In this document: positions 1 through 8,290 of the stretch, one piece after another
How positions within the stretch are numbered: the stretch's first letter is position 1
Layout: each line of letters begins with the position of its first letter
NCBI GenBank assembly: GCA_937930135.1
Contig: CALGVO010000196.1
Location: forward strand, 1-20,334
DNA from: an uncultured Synechococcus sp.
GTDB lineage: Bacteria > Cyanobacteriota > Cyanobacteriia > PCC-6307 > Cyanobiaceae
Length of the DNA stretch: 20,334 nt
Reading direction: 5' to 3'
Program-made: the position numbers and the translations under genes
Notes under the pieces: generated by a model
Told to the model about the DNA's origin: nothing
Databases searched by the model: none
The model's input: only the letters and a program-made list of their open reading frames with translations

Positions 1-67
1 GGGCGAGCACATTGCCCACCAAACCGCACCAGGTCATCAGCCAGAAGCCGCGAACAGCGGAGGCCAT
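1..67 (-). CDS. N-terminus of unknown membrane or exported protein (runs off left edge)
   Basis: An ATG at 67 on the minus strand opens a frame that stays open to the window edge, giving 22 residues. They begin MASAVRGFWLMTWCGL and are hydrophobic after a single Arg, as in a signal peptide or first membrane segment. The start lies 44 nt after the stop of the next minus-strand gene, so it could be the last gene of that run. No family can be named from 22 residues. A short open frame at a window edge can occur by chance, so the call is tentative. Confidence 0.4.
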   Translation of the reverse strand, partial: MASAVRGFWLMTWCGLVGNVLA

Positions 68-111
68 CGAAGCCGACTCTGCAAAAACCTCAACACCGTA
101 CGCACAGCCAC

Positions 112-453
112 TCAGGGATCGCCAGCACCGTTCGCATCTGCAACGTCGTCGTCGTCCTCAGCCACCTCCAGCACGGTCTCGAGCGTGGCCAGCAACAGAG
201 CAATCGCTTCCTCACGCTGCAGCGGCGCCAAACTGAGGCATTCCAACCAGCCGTGGCAGAGCGCTTCGATCTCCTGAAACAGAGGCCCGGCTGACTGCAG
301 GGCCTCCATCACCCGGGCCGAGCCTTCGGCATCGAGTTCCACCCCGTCCACCACCACATAGCGACGTCCGTCCTCGCCGATGTAGGTGAGTCGCCCCTCC
401 GCATCGAGGGTGGGGCCGGTGAGCGGGGTGACCGGGTGATCGCCCTCATCCAT
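112..453 (-). CDS. Conserved-looking acidic hypothetical protein, 113 aa
   Basis: I do not recognise the family. The N-terminal third looks like a short beta-rich unit (GRLTYIGEDGRRYVVVDGVEL). It is followed by a helical part with LFQEIEALCHGWLECL and a strongly acidic end (EVAEDDDDVADANGAGDP). No signal peptide or membrane segment is visible. An in-frame GTG at 477 would add eight residues, but ATG 453 has a very strong purine-rich ribosome binding site just upstream, so I prefer it. It lies 49 nt downstream of the HExxH protein gene and in the same orientation, so the two are probably co-transcribed. Function is unknown. Confidence 0.7.
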   Translation of the reverse strand: MDEGDHPVTPLTGPTLDAEGRLTYIGEDGRRYVVVDGVELDAEGSARVMEALQSAGPLFQEIEALCHGWLECLSLAPLQREEAIALLLATLETVLEVAEDDDDVADANGAGDP

Positions 454-456
454 CGC

Positions 457-465
457 TCCCCTCCC
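457..465 (-). promoter_or_regulatory. Strong ribosome binding site fixing the start at 453
   Basis: On the minus strand the bases GGGAGGGGAGCG lead directly into the ATG at 453. This is a close match to the anti-Shine-Dalgarno complement with ordinary spacing. The upstream in-frame GTG at 477 has no comparable site. Confidence 0.6.
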
Positions 466-502
466 GATCACGGGCACCTCCGGGCTGCACCTGCTCCATG
501 GG

Positions 503-1000
503 TTAGCGCCGGATCAGGCGTTCGGCACAGAAGCGCCGAAAGAGGGCCTCCACCTCAGCGGCTGGCAGGCCCTGCACCAGTCGGGCCTCCAACTCCTCCC
601 GTTGCTGACTGGGGTGATAAAGCCGCAGCTCCCGGAGAGCCTGGGAGGATTGCTTCCGGATCGTCTCCCGGGCTTCACCAAGCTGCTCCACCGCCAGCAA
701 TGGCCCGCTGTGGCAGTGCTGCATCACATGGGCCGATTCATGGGCAAGCACGGTCCAGATCTGCACCGGATCATTGGCCAGGTTGTTGGCGCAGAGCAGA
801 AGAGCATTCCGGCCCTCATGAAAGGCGCCCAGCAGCGCCGGTGGGCAATCATTCGCCACCAGGGTCTGGGTGCCCGCCTGTCGGATCAGGTCGGCATAAC
901 GGCCGATGCGATCCCAGCTTTCAGCGGCCACGGGGGGAGCCAAGCCTGACAGAACCGCCCCAGCCGCCGCACACCAGAACCGAGCCCTCCAGCACCCCAT
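503..1000 (-). CDS. Exported protein with HExxH zinc-peptidase motif, 165 aa
   Basis: The N-terminus (MGCWRARFWCAAAGAVLSGL, then APPVAAES) is a signal peptide with a likely cut after VAA near residue 26. The mature part contains LAHESAHVMQHC, an HExxH motif (His87, Glu88, His91) typical of zinc metallopeptidases. It sits on a hydrophobic helix (WTVLAHESAHVMQ) as in that clan. The rest is helical and charged. I cannot place it in a named peptidase family, and the third zinc ligand is not obvious. The start is set by GAGAGG five bases before ATG 1000; a GTG one codon upstream is an alternative. It sits in a minus-strand run of small genes. The motif is seen directly; peptidase activity is inferred. 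Confidence 0.72.
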   Translation of the reverse strand: MGCWRARFWCAAAGAVLSGLAPPVAAESWDRIGRYADLIRQAGTQTLVANDCPPALLGAFHEGRNALLLCANNLANDPVQIWTVLAHESAHVMQHCHSGPLLAVEQLGEARETIRKQSSQALRELRLYHPSQQREELEARLVQGLPAAEVEALFRRFCAERLIRR

Positions 1001-1081
1001 CACAACCTCTCAATCCTGGTCTCAGTAGACCCGCAACAGGATCGAGGTGGTGCGTTTGCTCCGAAGTTCTACCGATTGGCC

Positions 1082-1387
1082 CTAACGCTGGCCCCGACTG
1101 GCCTCGACGCTGGGCACCTTCTCGCGGAACGATTGCTCACGATCTGAGCGGGTGTTCACTTTCAAAGTGGTGTAAATCCGCGGCGCACCGAGCCGATGCA
1201 CAGCGTCATGACAAGCCCTTACACAGGCAAACACCGCATCCCATTCACCCTCGATCGCCGTGCCGTTCGGGCCGAGCTCATGATCGAGACCAGCCGCCTC
1301 GATCACCTCCTGACAGGCGGCTACATAGGGCGCCAACGACACGCCAACCCCCAGGGGCACCACACAGAGATCCACGCTCACCTGCAT
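1082..1387 (-). CDS. MTH1187/YkoF-type thiamine-binding-like protein (UPF0045 family), 101 aa
   Basis: The sequence opens VSVDLCVVPLGVGVSLAPYV and continues with GLDHELGPNGTAIEGEWDAVF and RIYTTLKVNTRSDR. This is the pattern of the small ferredoxin-like-fold MTH1187 family (UPF0045), some members of which bind thiamine or related pyrimidines. The length of about 100 aa fits a single-domain member. ATG 1387 is preferred over the GTG at 1390 because the family usually starts just before the first beta strand. The gene lies 16-20 nt after its upstream minus-strand neighbour, suggesting a shared transcript. The role in the cell is not established here; thiamine-related ligand binding is a family inference. 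Confidence 0.8.
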   Translation of the reverse strand: MQVSVDLCVVPLGVGVSLAPYVAACQEVIEAAGLDHELGPNGTAIEGEWDAVFACVRACHDAVHRLGAPRIYTTLKVNTRSDREQSFREKVPSVEASRGQR

Positions 1388-1406
1388 CACGCCAGCGTCT
1401 CACTGG

Positions 1407-1649
1407 TCAAGGTCTAGCGCTTCTCAGACAGCACAGCGGATAATCCACGGTGCGCCAGACCCCGGCACGGGTCTGCACCTCCACCGCTATCCCACACCCC
1501 GCCAGCCCCGACAGCCGCCCCTGACCTGCGCACCAGCTCTGCGCCGCCGATTCAGCCGCCTCCAGGGAGTCATAGGGGGCATCCAAAACCGGATGGGGAG
1601 CTCCATCGAGGGACGCGAGCCGATAGACGGAGCGTCCTGGATCCTCCAT
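1407..1649 (-). CDS. Small hypothetical protein, 80 aa
   Basis: I do not recognise a family. The protein reads MEDPGRSVYRLASLDGAPHP, followed by a short helix rich in Ala/Glu (SLEAAESAAQSWCAG) and a beta-like end (AVEVQTRAGVWRTVDYPLC). It has four cysteines and no signal peptide. A GAGGTGG site lies four bases before ATG 1649, supporting this start. It is divergent from the gene at 1701 with 51 nt between the starts. It is probably the first gene of the minus-strand run reaching back to position 1. A competing minus-strand frame over 1487-1702 has no comparable start signal and lower-quality composition. Confidence 0.6.
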   Translation of the reverse strand: MEDPGRSVYRLASLDGAPHPVLDAPYDSLEAAESAAQSWCAGQGRLSGLAGCGIAVEVQTRAGVWRTVDYPLCCLRSARP

Positions 1650-1700
1650 GGGTCCACCTCGGCAACTGTCACGATCATCTCACGCCCCTCACCCTTTGTC

Positions 1701-2132
1701 ATGAAGAGCCGCTCCCTTCAGGCCGCCTTCGAGCGGCTGATGCACACGGCACCCTCCCCCCTGTTTCACCGGGCCCGCAGCCTTTACCTCAACAAATACG
1801 ACCTGGACGGACGCGACAGCCCCTCTCCGCTTCGACTGTTCGTGCTGAAGGAAGAGGTGAACGAGCGCATCGACCCCCGGGCTGAGGCAACGGAAGCGCC
1901 CCGCATGGCGATCCTCACGATCCGGGCCACCCGGCTCGCCCTCGTGCATTGGCAGCAACCCCACGCGGCCTCCGCCGCAGAAGCTGCGGCGTATTTCACT
2001 GCCCAATGGGATCTGGATCTGCCCCTCTTAACGCCGCAGGCCGAGCCCTGGTTCCGCAATGGCGGCCATCAGAGCTGGCTGGAAGCGCCGCAGGACCTTT
2101 GCTGGAGCCGCTGCTCACCACTGCCGGGCTGA
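1701..2132 (+). CDS. Hypothetical protein, 143 aa
   Basis: No family recognised. The open frame extends upstream to 1593, but that part overlaps the divergent gene at 1407-1649, and the first sensible start is ATG 1701 (MKSRSLQAAFERLMHTAPSP). The protein has mixed helices, a hydrophobic strand (RMAILTIRATRLALVHW) and an Ala-rich helix (AASAAEAAAYFTAQW). There is no membrane segment or signal peptide. No Shine-Dalgarno site is visible before the ATG, which is common in cyanobacteria. Function unknown. Confidence 0.6.
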   Translation: MKSRSLQAAFERLMHTAPSPLFHRARSLYLNKYDLDGRDSPSPLRLFVLKEEVNERIDPRAEATEAPRMAILTIRATRLALVHWQQPHAASAAEAAAYFTAQWDLDLPLLTPQAEPWFRNGGHQSWLEAPQDLCWSRCSPLPG

Positions 2133-2247
2133 ACGCTCCAACCCGGGTGGAGCAGCCCATGAGGAGCGCAGGAAAACATTCGCGGGCAGAAAAATGGAGG
2201 AATCACGAAGACAGACGAACGCCTGAAGCGGCACCGCTAGGCATGGG

Positions 2248-2475
2248 ATGAGTCTCATTGAGAACAACATGACGGCCACCCATCTTGAGCGCTATGTGCT
2301 CCGCAGTCCCAAAGCCGGTACCTACTTCCGCGTCAACGAACAGGACCAACGGATTGAAAACGTCACCTCGCCTGATTCAGCCTGGGCCTTCCACAGCCAC
2401 GAGGGGGCCGTCACCCATGCCCGCTGGATGGGGCAGGTCATGGATGAAACCCCCGATGTGGTGATGCTCCGCTGA
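2248..2475 (+). CDS. Small hypothetical protein, 75 aa
   Basis: Not recognised. The core RYVLRSPKAGTYFRVNEQDQ and DSAWAFHSHEGAVTHARWMG looks like a compact soluble domain with alternating beta strands and one helix. The first ATG has AGG six bases upstream. An internal ATG at 2269 (MTATHLERY) is equally possible and would give 68 aa. The stop is only two bases from the stop of the convergent ferredoxin gene, leaving no room for a separate terminator. Confidence 0.6.
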   Translation: MSLIENNMTATHLERYVLRSPKAGTYFRVNEQDQRIENVTSPDSAWAFHSHEGAVTHARWMGQVMDETPDVVMLR

Positions 2476-2477
2476 GT

Positions 2478-2759
2478 TCAGAGCTCGTCTTCAACGTCGG
2501 TTTTCACACTGCAATCGCTCAGGGGATAGCTCACACAAAGAAGGGCATATCCCTTGGCGATCTGGTCATCATCCAGAAAGCTCTGATCGGATTGATCCAC
2601 ACTGCCGCTGAGAATCTTGCCGGCGCAGGTACTGCAAGCGCCAGCTCGGCAGGAGTAGGGGAGATCAATGCCCTGCTCTTCCGCCGCATCGAGAATGTAT
2701 TGGTCATCGGCGCAGCTGAAGCTGGAACCACCGTCGATGGAGATGGTGAACGAAGCCAT
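2478..2759 (-). CDS. petF: Plant-type [2Fe-2S] ferredoxin, 93 aa
   Basis: The four cluster ligands are visible as Cys37, Cys42, Cys45 and Cys75 in the pattern CRAGACSTC...LLC, the spacing of plant-type ferredoxins. Flanking signatures also match: YILDAAEEQGIDLPYSC, SGSVDQSDQSFLDDDQI and an acidic C-terminus. Such proteins take electrons from photosystem I and pass them to FNR, nitrite reductase, thioredoxin reductase and others. At 93 aa it is slightly shorter than the classic 97-99 aa PetF, and cyanobacteria carry several paralogues. Whether this is the main photosynthetic ferredoxin or a secondary one cannot be told from one copy. Upstream (2760-2871) lies a repeat-rich control region; a candidate -10 element is TACTAA around 2785. 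Confidence 0.92.
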   Translation of the reverse strand: MASFTISIDGGSSFSCADDQYILDAAEEQGIDLPYSCRAGACSTCAGKILSGSVDQSDQSFLDDDQIAKGYALLCVSYPLSDCSVKTDVEDEL

Positions 2760-2816
2760 GACGAACCAGTAGGGTCAGTTTAGTACTAGACAGCGAAAGC
2801 GAAGCGGTAAGCATCG

Positions 2817-2832
2817 GTCAGCGTGTGCTGAC
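2817..2832. repeat. Inverted repeat GTCAGC-GTGT-GCTGAC upstream of the ferredoxin gene
   Basis: A perfect 6-4-6 inverted repeat. The same hexamer recurs at 2860-2865, 2871-2876 and 2877-2882, the last two forming the 14-bp palindrome GGTCAGCGCTGACC (2870-2883). The repeat lies about 60-70 bases upstream of the ferredoxin start, so it could be an operator or part of a second terminator hairpin. The sequence is certain; the function is inference. Confidence 0.45.
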
Positions 2833-2852
2833 AGGCTCATCACGAGCCGATC

Positions 2853-2876
2853 AAAAGGGGCTGACGACTGGTCAGC
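2853..2876 (-). terminator. Likely Rho-independent terminator after the 54-aa ORF
   Basis: Read on the minus strand, GCTGAC, a five-base loop CAGTC and GTCAGC form a perfect six-pair stem followed by CCCTTTT. The stem overlaps the TGA stop of the ORF at 2872-3036. The T tract is short, so termination may be partial. It would separate this ORF from the downstream ferredoxin gene. Confidence 0.5.
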
Positions 2877-3036
2877 GCTGACCGATCAGATCATCCCAAG
2901 ACAGAAAAGAGTCCTGATCGACAGGATCGGCGGGATCGCGGTGGCAGATCAGGGTGAAATTGTCGTCTTCACCGAACCATTCAACGGCAGCCGGCACTCT
3001 CTGCTCCGAAGGAACCCAATCTTTCCAGAACGTCAT
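2872..3036 (-). CDS. Small acidic hypothetical protein, 54 aa
   Basis: An ATG at 3036 opens a 54-residue frame starting MTFWKDWVPSEQRVPAAVEW and ending SFLSWDDLIGQR. The composition is soluble and acidic (about 12 Asp/Glu) with five tryptophans or so, which is unlike random translation of GC-rich DNA. GAAGG lies eight or nine bases before the ATG. A hairpin plus T tract overlaps and follows the stop. Start site, coding-like composition and terminator together argue for a real small gene. Family and function are unknown. It lies between the ferredoxin and Nif11 genes, all on the minus strand. Confidence 0.55.
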   Translation of the reverse strand: MTFWKDWVPSEQRVPAAVEWFGEDDNFTLICHRDPADPVDQDSFLSWDDLIGQR

Positions 3037-3163
3037 GTCTCAGCCTTCGCAATCCTGAACAAGATTCGGCGGGGACCGCGTCAAGGTGCCGTGTCGAGCG
3101 ACACCGTCTCACGTCATCAAGACCACCCGAATGAGCAAGCCCCCTTGGAGCGAGGCCTGAAGG

Positions 3164-3409
3164 TCAACCCTGGATGAAATGGCGTAAGCGCCGGGCCTCC
3201 TGCGCGACCCGTTCCTGCAACTGTTGCGGCGCCATGACCGCGTCTGCGCGCTCCTGAGCCGCAAGCACATCCGCCTCCGTCACCGCCAGGCCCCTGGCCG
3301 CCGCCAGGGCGATCAACTGGTCCATCGCCAGAGGTTCGGCCATCGCCTTCGCCAATTCCGGGTCCTGGCCGCGCAGCTCGAGCAACCGATCCAGATCCGC
3401 CAAGGCCAT
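3164..3409 (-). CDS. Nif11-domain protein, 81 aa
   Basis: The first 60 residues fit the Nif11 domain: a helix MALADLDRLLELRGQDPELA, then LAMDQLIALAAARGLAVTEADV. Nif11 domains are found alone in cyanobacteria and as leaders of ribosomal peptides (nitrile-hydratase-like and Nif11-like leader peptides) in Prochlorococcus and Synechococcus. This copy has no clear double-glycine cleavage site and no Cys/Ser/Thr-rich core: the C-terminus is helical and basic (QERVAQEARRLRHFIQG). It is therefore more likely a stand-alone Nif11 protein than a lanthipeptide-type precursor. GAGG eight bases before ATG 3409 supports the start. It is divergent from the exported protein at 3476. Confidence 0.75.
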   Translation of the reverse strand: MALADLDRLLELRGQDPELAKAMAEPLAMDQLIALAAARGLAVTEADVLAAQERADAVMAPQQLQERVAQEARRLRHFIQG

Positions 3410-3475
3410 GGTTTGTCCTCACCCAGATTCATGGTCTAAGGCATGGGCCATCCCAACGGGACACTGCTAGAGAGC

Positions 3476-3976
3476 ATGAAGTTGGTTGCTGGAGCAATGA
3501 TCCGCCGCACTCCCTCTCAGATCAGCGGTTTCGGGGCAGCGATGGCCCTGGTCGTCGTCGTCGGTTTTGCACCCGCTGCGGAGGCGGCCTGCACCTTCCT
3601 GCCACCGGTGGGTGGTAACGGCAGCAGCAACATCGTGACCAAACGGGTGGGCAAGCCAAAGCTGATCGGCCGCACCAACTGGAACACCGACTTCGCGGTG
3701 AACGGCCCCTACCGCAGTTACAAGCTCTTTTTCACCGCTGATTCCACCGCCAGCGGCACCTATCCGGTGGAGGCCTTTCTCAAATTCACCGACGGCAGCA
3801 ATCTTCGCGTTGTGCAGGAATCGATGACGCCGCCGATCGGCAAAGGGCGCATGTTCGGTCCGTTCACCGCTCCCCAGGGCAAGACCGTGAGCCAGATCAA
3901 CTTCAAGATCGGCACCGGCAGCGATCCCAATTCCACCGGCTTCAGCTATCGCATCTCCGTGCAGGGCTGCAACTGA
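3476..3976 (+). CDS. Exported protein of unknown function, 166 aa
   Basis: The N-terminus is basic (KLVAGAMIRR), followed by a hydrophobic stretch (AAMALVVVVGFAPA) and an AEA-A cleavage site near residue 37, a Sec signal peptide. The mature part is rich in Ser, Thr, Gly and aromatic residues (NWNTDFAVNGPYRSYKLFF, YPVEAFLKFTDGSN, FGPFTAPQGKTVSQINFK), suggesting a beta-sandwich. Cysteines lie just after the cleavage site and at the penultimate residue but one, so a disulfide closing the domain is possible. Starts at 3443, 3476 and 3497 are all in frame; 3476 gives the most normal signal peptide. I do not recognise the family. Confidence 0.7.
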   Translation: MKLVAGAMIRRTPSQISGFGAAMALVVVVGFAPAAEAACTFLPPVGGNGSSNIVTKRVGKPKLIGRTNWNTDFAVNGPYRSYKLFFTADSTASGTYPVEAFLKFTDGSNLRVVQESMTPPIGKGRMFGPFTAPQGKTVSQINFKIGTGSDPNSTGFSYRISVQGCN

Positions 3977-4150
3977 GAGCAGGCTCAGCTGACATGCCTT
4001 GATCCCACTGGAGTCTTCTTGCCGCCGCTCTCACCGCCTTTGGGGCAACGGGAACGGCAACAGGCGAAACGCCAGGCCGAGCTCGACCGCCAACCCTTCC
4101 TGCTGCCACCCCAACCAACTGCTGGCAATGGTCTGCCAAGCCAGGATTAA
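3977..4150 (+). pseudogene. Possible decayed small exported-protein gene (coding-like remnant)
   Basis: This gap between convergent genes contains two coding-like pieces in different frames. From ATG 3994 the frame reads M-P-stop and then SHWSLLAAALTAFGATG, like a signal peptide. A second frame, continuing from about 4040, reads GQRERQQAKRQAELDRQPF and ends at TAA 4148-4150, like the hydrophilic mature part of a small protein. A stop and a frameshift would join them into one short exported protein. The second frame is also in phase with the TGA of the upstream gene, so readthrough would add 57 residues. This may be chance in GC-rich DNA. Confidence 0.25.
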
Positions 4151-4983
4151 CCCTTCACCGCATCGCTGCTGGCACTGGGAAGGATGAAGCGCTGCAGCAA
4201 CACAAACAGCACAAGCACCGGCAGAATCGACACCACCGAGCCGGCGGCGACGATGCGCCAGTCGAGTGAAAAACTGCTCGCCAGCTGCTGCAGCCCGAGG
4301 GGAAGCGTGTAGAGCTGGGGATCATCCAGGATCACCAGCGGCCAGAGGAAGTCACTCCAGGTGCCGATGAACACAAACATCGCCAGGGTGATCAGATCAG
4401 CCCGGGCCGCGGGGATCATCACGTTCCACCACTCACCAAGCTTGCTGCACCCATCGATACGAGCCGCCTCCTCCAGCTCCACCGGCACGGCGAGAAAACT
4501 CTGACGCAGCAGGTAGAGACCGAACGCGGTGGCGGCCTGGGGAATCACCAGGGCCAGCAGGGTGTTACGGAGGCCAAGCTGCACCATCAGCAGATAAAGC
4601 GGAATCATCACGACCTGAAACGGAATCAGGATGGTGGCGACCACCAGAGCCAAAACCAAGCCACGGCCTGCAAAGCGCATGCGTGCCAGTGGATAGGCGG
4701 CCAGGGAGCAGAACAGCAAATTGGCCACCACCGCCAACACGCTGACGATGGTGCTGTTGATCAGGTAAAGCCCCAGGGGGTTATCGCGAAAAAGGCGGCC
4801 GTAGGCCTCAAGGCTCGGTGCTGCAGGCAACAGCGCCGGCGGGCTGGTGAAGATGTCTTCCGAAGGACCTTTGAGCGAGGTGCTCACCAACCAGAGCAGG
4901 GGCACCAGCACGACAAGCGCCAACAGAATCAGCACCAACAGCTGCAGCAGCGGAGCGAAGCGGAAGCGCACGCGCGTGGTCAT
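4147..4983 (-). CDS. Carbohydrate ABC transporter permease (MalG/UgpE type), 278 aa
   Basis: Six hydrophobic membrane segments are visible (roughly residues 11-33, 74-95, 106-128, 137-156, 196-216, 243-270). The EAA loop (EEAARIDGCSKLGEWWNVMIP, about 171-191) docks the ATPase subunit. This is the inner-membrane permease of the MalG class for sugars or glycerol-type solutes; the nearest cyanobacterial analogues are the glucosylglycerol/sucrose transporter permeases (GgtD). Its start lies 5 nt after the leuA stop, so it probably shares the leuA transcript. No partner permease, binding protein or ATPase gene is in the window on this side, so they must be elsewhere. Substrate cannot be read from the sequence. 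Confidence 0.88.
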   Translation of the reverse strand: MTTRVRFRFAPLLQLLVLILLALVVLVPLLWLVSTSLKGPSEDIFTSPPALLPAAPSLEAYGRLFRDNPLGLYLINSTIVSVLAVVANLLFCSLAAYPLARMRFAGRGLVLALVVATILIPFQVVMIPLYLLMVQLGLRNTLLALVIPQAATAFGLYLLRQSFLAVPVELEEAARIDGCSKLGEWWNVMIPAARADLITLAMFVFIGTWSDFLWPLVILDDPQLYTLPLGLQQLASSFSLDWRIVAAGSVVSILPVLVLFVLLQRFILPSASSDAVKG

Positions 4984-4988
4984 GGTGG

Positions 4989-6611
<1,623 letters not shown>

Positions 6612-6721
6612 GGCAGCAGCCTCGACGGTTGTTAGTCGGAATGACTATGAGTTAGCCCACTCTAGGTGACCAGCCCGAGCAGGAGGTGCCAGTAGATTCA
6701 ATAGCCCGGCATGGATGGATC

Positions 6722-8290
6722 GTGGCCGAAGGATCCCTGGCCCTGGTTCTCCACGCCCACTTGCCCTACGTGCGCGCCACGGAACCCGACTCCCTGGAGG
6801 AGGACTGGTTCTTTCAGGCCCTGATCGAGTGCTATCTGCCCCTGCTCGAGGTGCTCGAGCAGGCTGCTGCTGCAGCGGATCAGCAGCCCCGACTCACCAT
6901 GGGGCTTTCGCCCACCCTGCTCTCGCTGCTGGCCGATTTCACCCTGCGCCAGCGTTTCCCGGGCTGGATCGCCGTCCGCCTGCAGTTGCTGGAGAAAGCC
7001 CCTGTCGACCAGCGCGAAGCCGCTGAGCACCTGGCCGCCAGCTTCCAACGCCATCTCGAAAGCTGGACCGCCTGCGACGGTGATCTGATCCGCCGCTTCG
7101 CCGCCCTGCAGCGACAAGGGGTGCTCGACCTGCTCACCTGCGGGGCCACCCACGGCTACCTACCGCTGCTGCGCGAACACCCGGAAGCCGTGCGGGCTCA
7201 GCTGCGCACGGCGGTGCGCGAACACCATCGCCTGATCGGGGAACGACCCCTGGGCATCTGGCTGCCGGAATGCGCCTACTACGAGGGCCTGGATCACTGG
7301 ATGCGCGATGCAGGGCTGCGCTACGCCGTGCTCGATGGCCATGGCCTGCTCCATGCCACTCCGCGACCGCGCTACGGGGTCTATGCCCCGATCGTGAGCC
7401 GCCAGGGAGTGGCCTTCTTCGGGCGCGACAGCGACGCCACCCTGCCGGTGTGGTCGGCTCGGGACGGCTATCCGGGCGATCCTGCCTACCGCGAATTCCA
7501 TCGCGATCTCGGCTGGGATCTCCCCCAGGACGAGCTGACCAGCCTCGGGTTGCCCGGTCAGCGCCCCCTGGGCCTCAAACTCCACCGCGTCAGCGACCTC
7601 AACGCCCCCCTCGATCAGAAACTGCCCTACGAGCCGGAGGTCGCGAACCAGCGCTGCCAGGTCCACGCTCGCGATTATCTACAGGGTCGCCGAACCCAGC
7701 TGGAACGCCTCCAGGCCGGTATGGCGGTACCACCTCTGTTGGTGGCTCCCTTCGATGCGGAGCTCTTCGGCCACTGGTGGTTTGAAGGGCCCCGTTTTCT
7801 TGCCGAGCTGTTTCGCCAGGCCCCGGCTGAAGGGGTGCGCTTCAGCTCACTGCGAGGGGTGCTGGCGGATCAGCCCCAGCTCCAGCTCTGTGAACCCTGC
7901 CCGTCGAGCTGGGGGCAGGGGGGCTTCCATGACTACTGGCTCAACGACAGCAACGCCTGGATCGTGCCGGAGTGGAGCCGGGCCGGGCGGGCGATGGTGG
8001 AGCGTTGCAGCCGCGGCGTGGCCAGCGAAGCGGACCTGCGCTTGCTGCACCAGGCGGGCCGGGAGCTGCTGCTGGCCCAGTCCTCTGACTGGAGCTTCAT
8101 CCTGCGGGCCGGCACCACCACCGAACTCGCCAGAGAAAGGATCGAACGCCACCTCGAACGCTTCTGGCGCCTGATGGCCGGCATCGATCGGCGCGACGAC
8201 TTACCGGAGCACTGGCTGGAGCACGTGGAAGAGGAGGATGCCCTCTTCCCCCTGATTCAACCGGCTGACTGGCGAAAGCTGGGAGCTTGA
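6722..8290 (+). CDS. Glycoside hydrolase family 57 alpha-glucan enzyme (probable branching enzyme), 522 aa
   Basis: All main GH57 regions are present: HAHLPYVR near the N-terminus, GLSPTLLSLL, WLPECAYYEGLDHWM with the nucleophile Glu (residue 183), and APFDAELFGHWWFEGP with the acid/base Asp (residue 345). A DUF1957-like helical C-terminus (about 400-510) follows. This layout is that of the GH57 1,4-alpha-glucan branching enzymes, which act on glycogen in the cytoplasm; amylase or glucanotransferase activity is possible. A GTG at 6686 is in frame, but AGGAGG abuts it with no spacing and the family begins near GTG 6722 (AEGSLALVLHAHLPYV), so I chose 6722. The 3' end overlaps the convergent crtL by 34 bp. 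Confidence 0.9.
   Translation: MAEGSLALVLHAHLPYVRATEPDSLEEDWFFQALIECYLPLLEVLEQAAAAADQQPRLTMGLSPTLLSLLADFTLRQRFPGWIAVRLQLLEKAPVDQREAAEHLAASFQRHLESWTACDGDLIRRFAALQRQGVLDLLTCGATHGYLPLLREHPEAVRAQLRTAVREHHRLIGERPLGIWLPECAYYEGLDHWMRDAGLRYAVLDGHGLLHATPRPRYGVYAPIVSRQGVAFFGRDSDATLPVWSARDGYPGDPAYREFHRDLGWDLPQDELTSLGLPGQRPLGLKLHRVSDLNAPLDQKLPYEPEVANQRCQVHARDYLQGRRTQLERLQAGMAVPPLLVAPFDAELFGHWWFEGPRFLAELFRQAPAEGVRFSSLRGVLADQPQLQLCEPCPSSWGQGGFHDYWLNDSNAWIVPEWSRAGRAMVERCSRGVASEADLRLLHQAGRELLLAQSSDWSFILRAGTTTELARERIERHLERFWRLMAGIDRRDDLPEHWLEHVEEEDALFPLIQPADWRKLGA

Noticed and set aside
436..1443. Plus-strand open frame of 335 codons
   Set aside because: Very rich in Pro/Arg/Ser, opposite three minus-strand genes with motifs and ribosome binding sites.
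2133..2247. Thirty-codon plus-strand ORF from ATG near 2160
   Set aside because: Basic, low-complexity peptide without conservation signs or a good ribosome binding site.
3164..3409. Nif11 protein as a lanthipeptide precursor
   Set aside because: No double-glycine site, no Cys/Ser/Thr-rich core and no modifying enzyme or transporter nearby.
3117..3422. Gly/Arg-rich minus-strand frame overlapping the Nif11 gene
   Set aside because: It shares the strand with the Nif11 gene in another frame, and its repetitive Gly/Ala/Arg sequence is typical of a GC-rich shadow.
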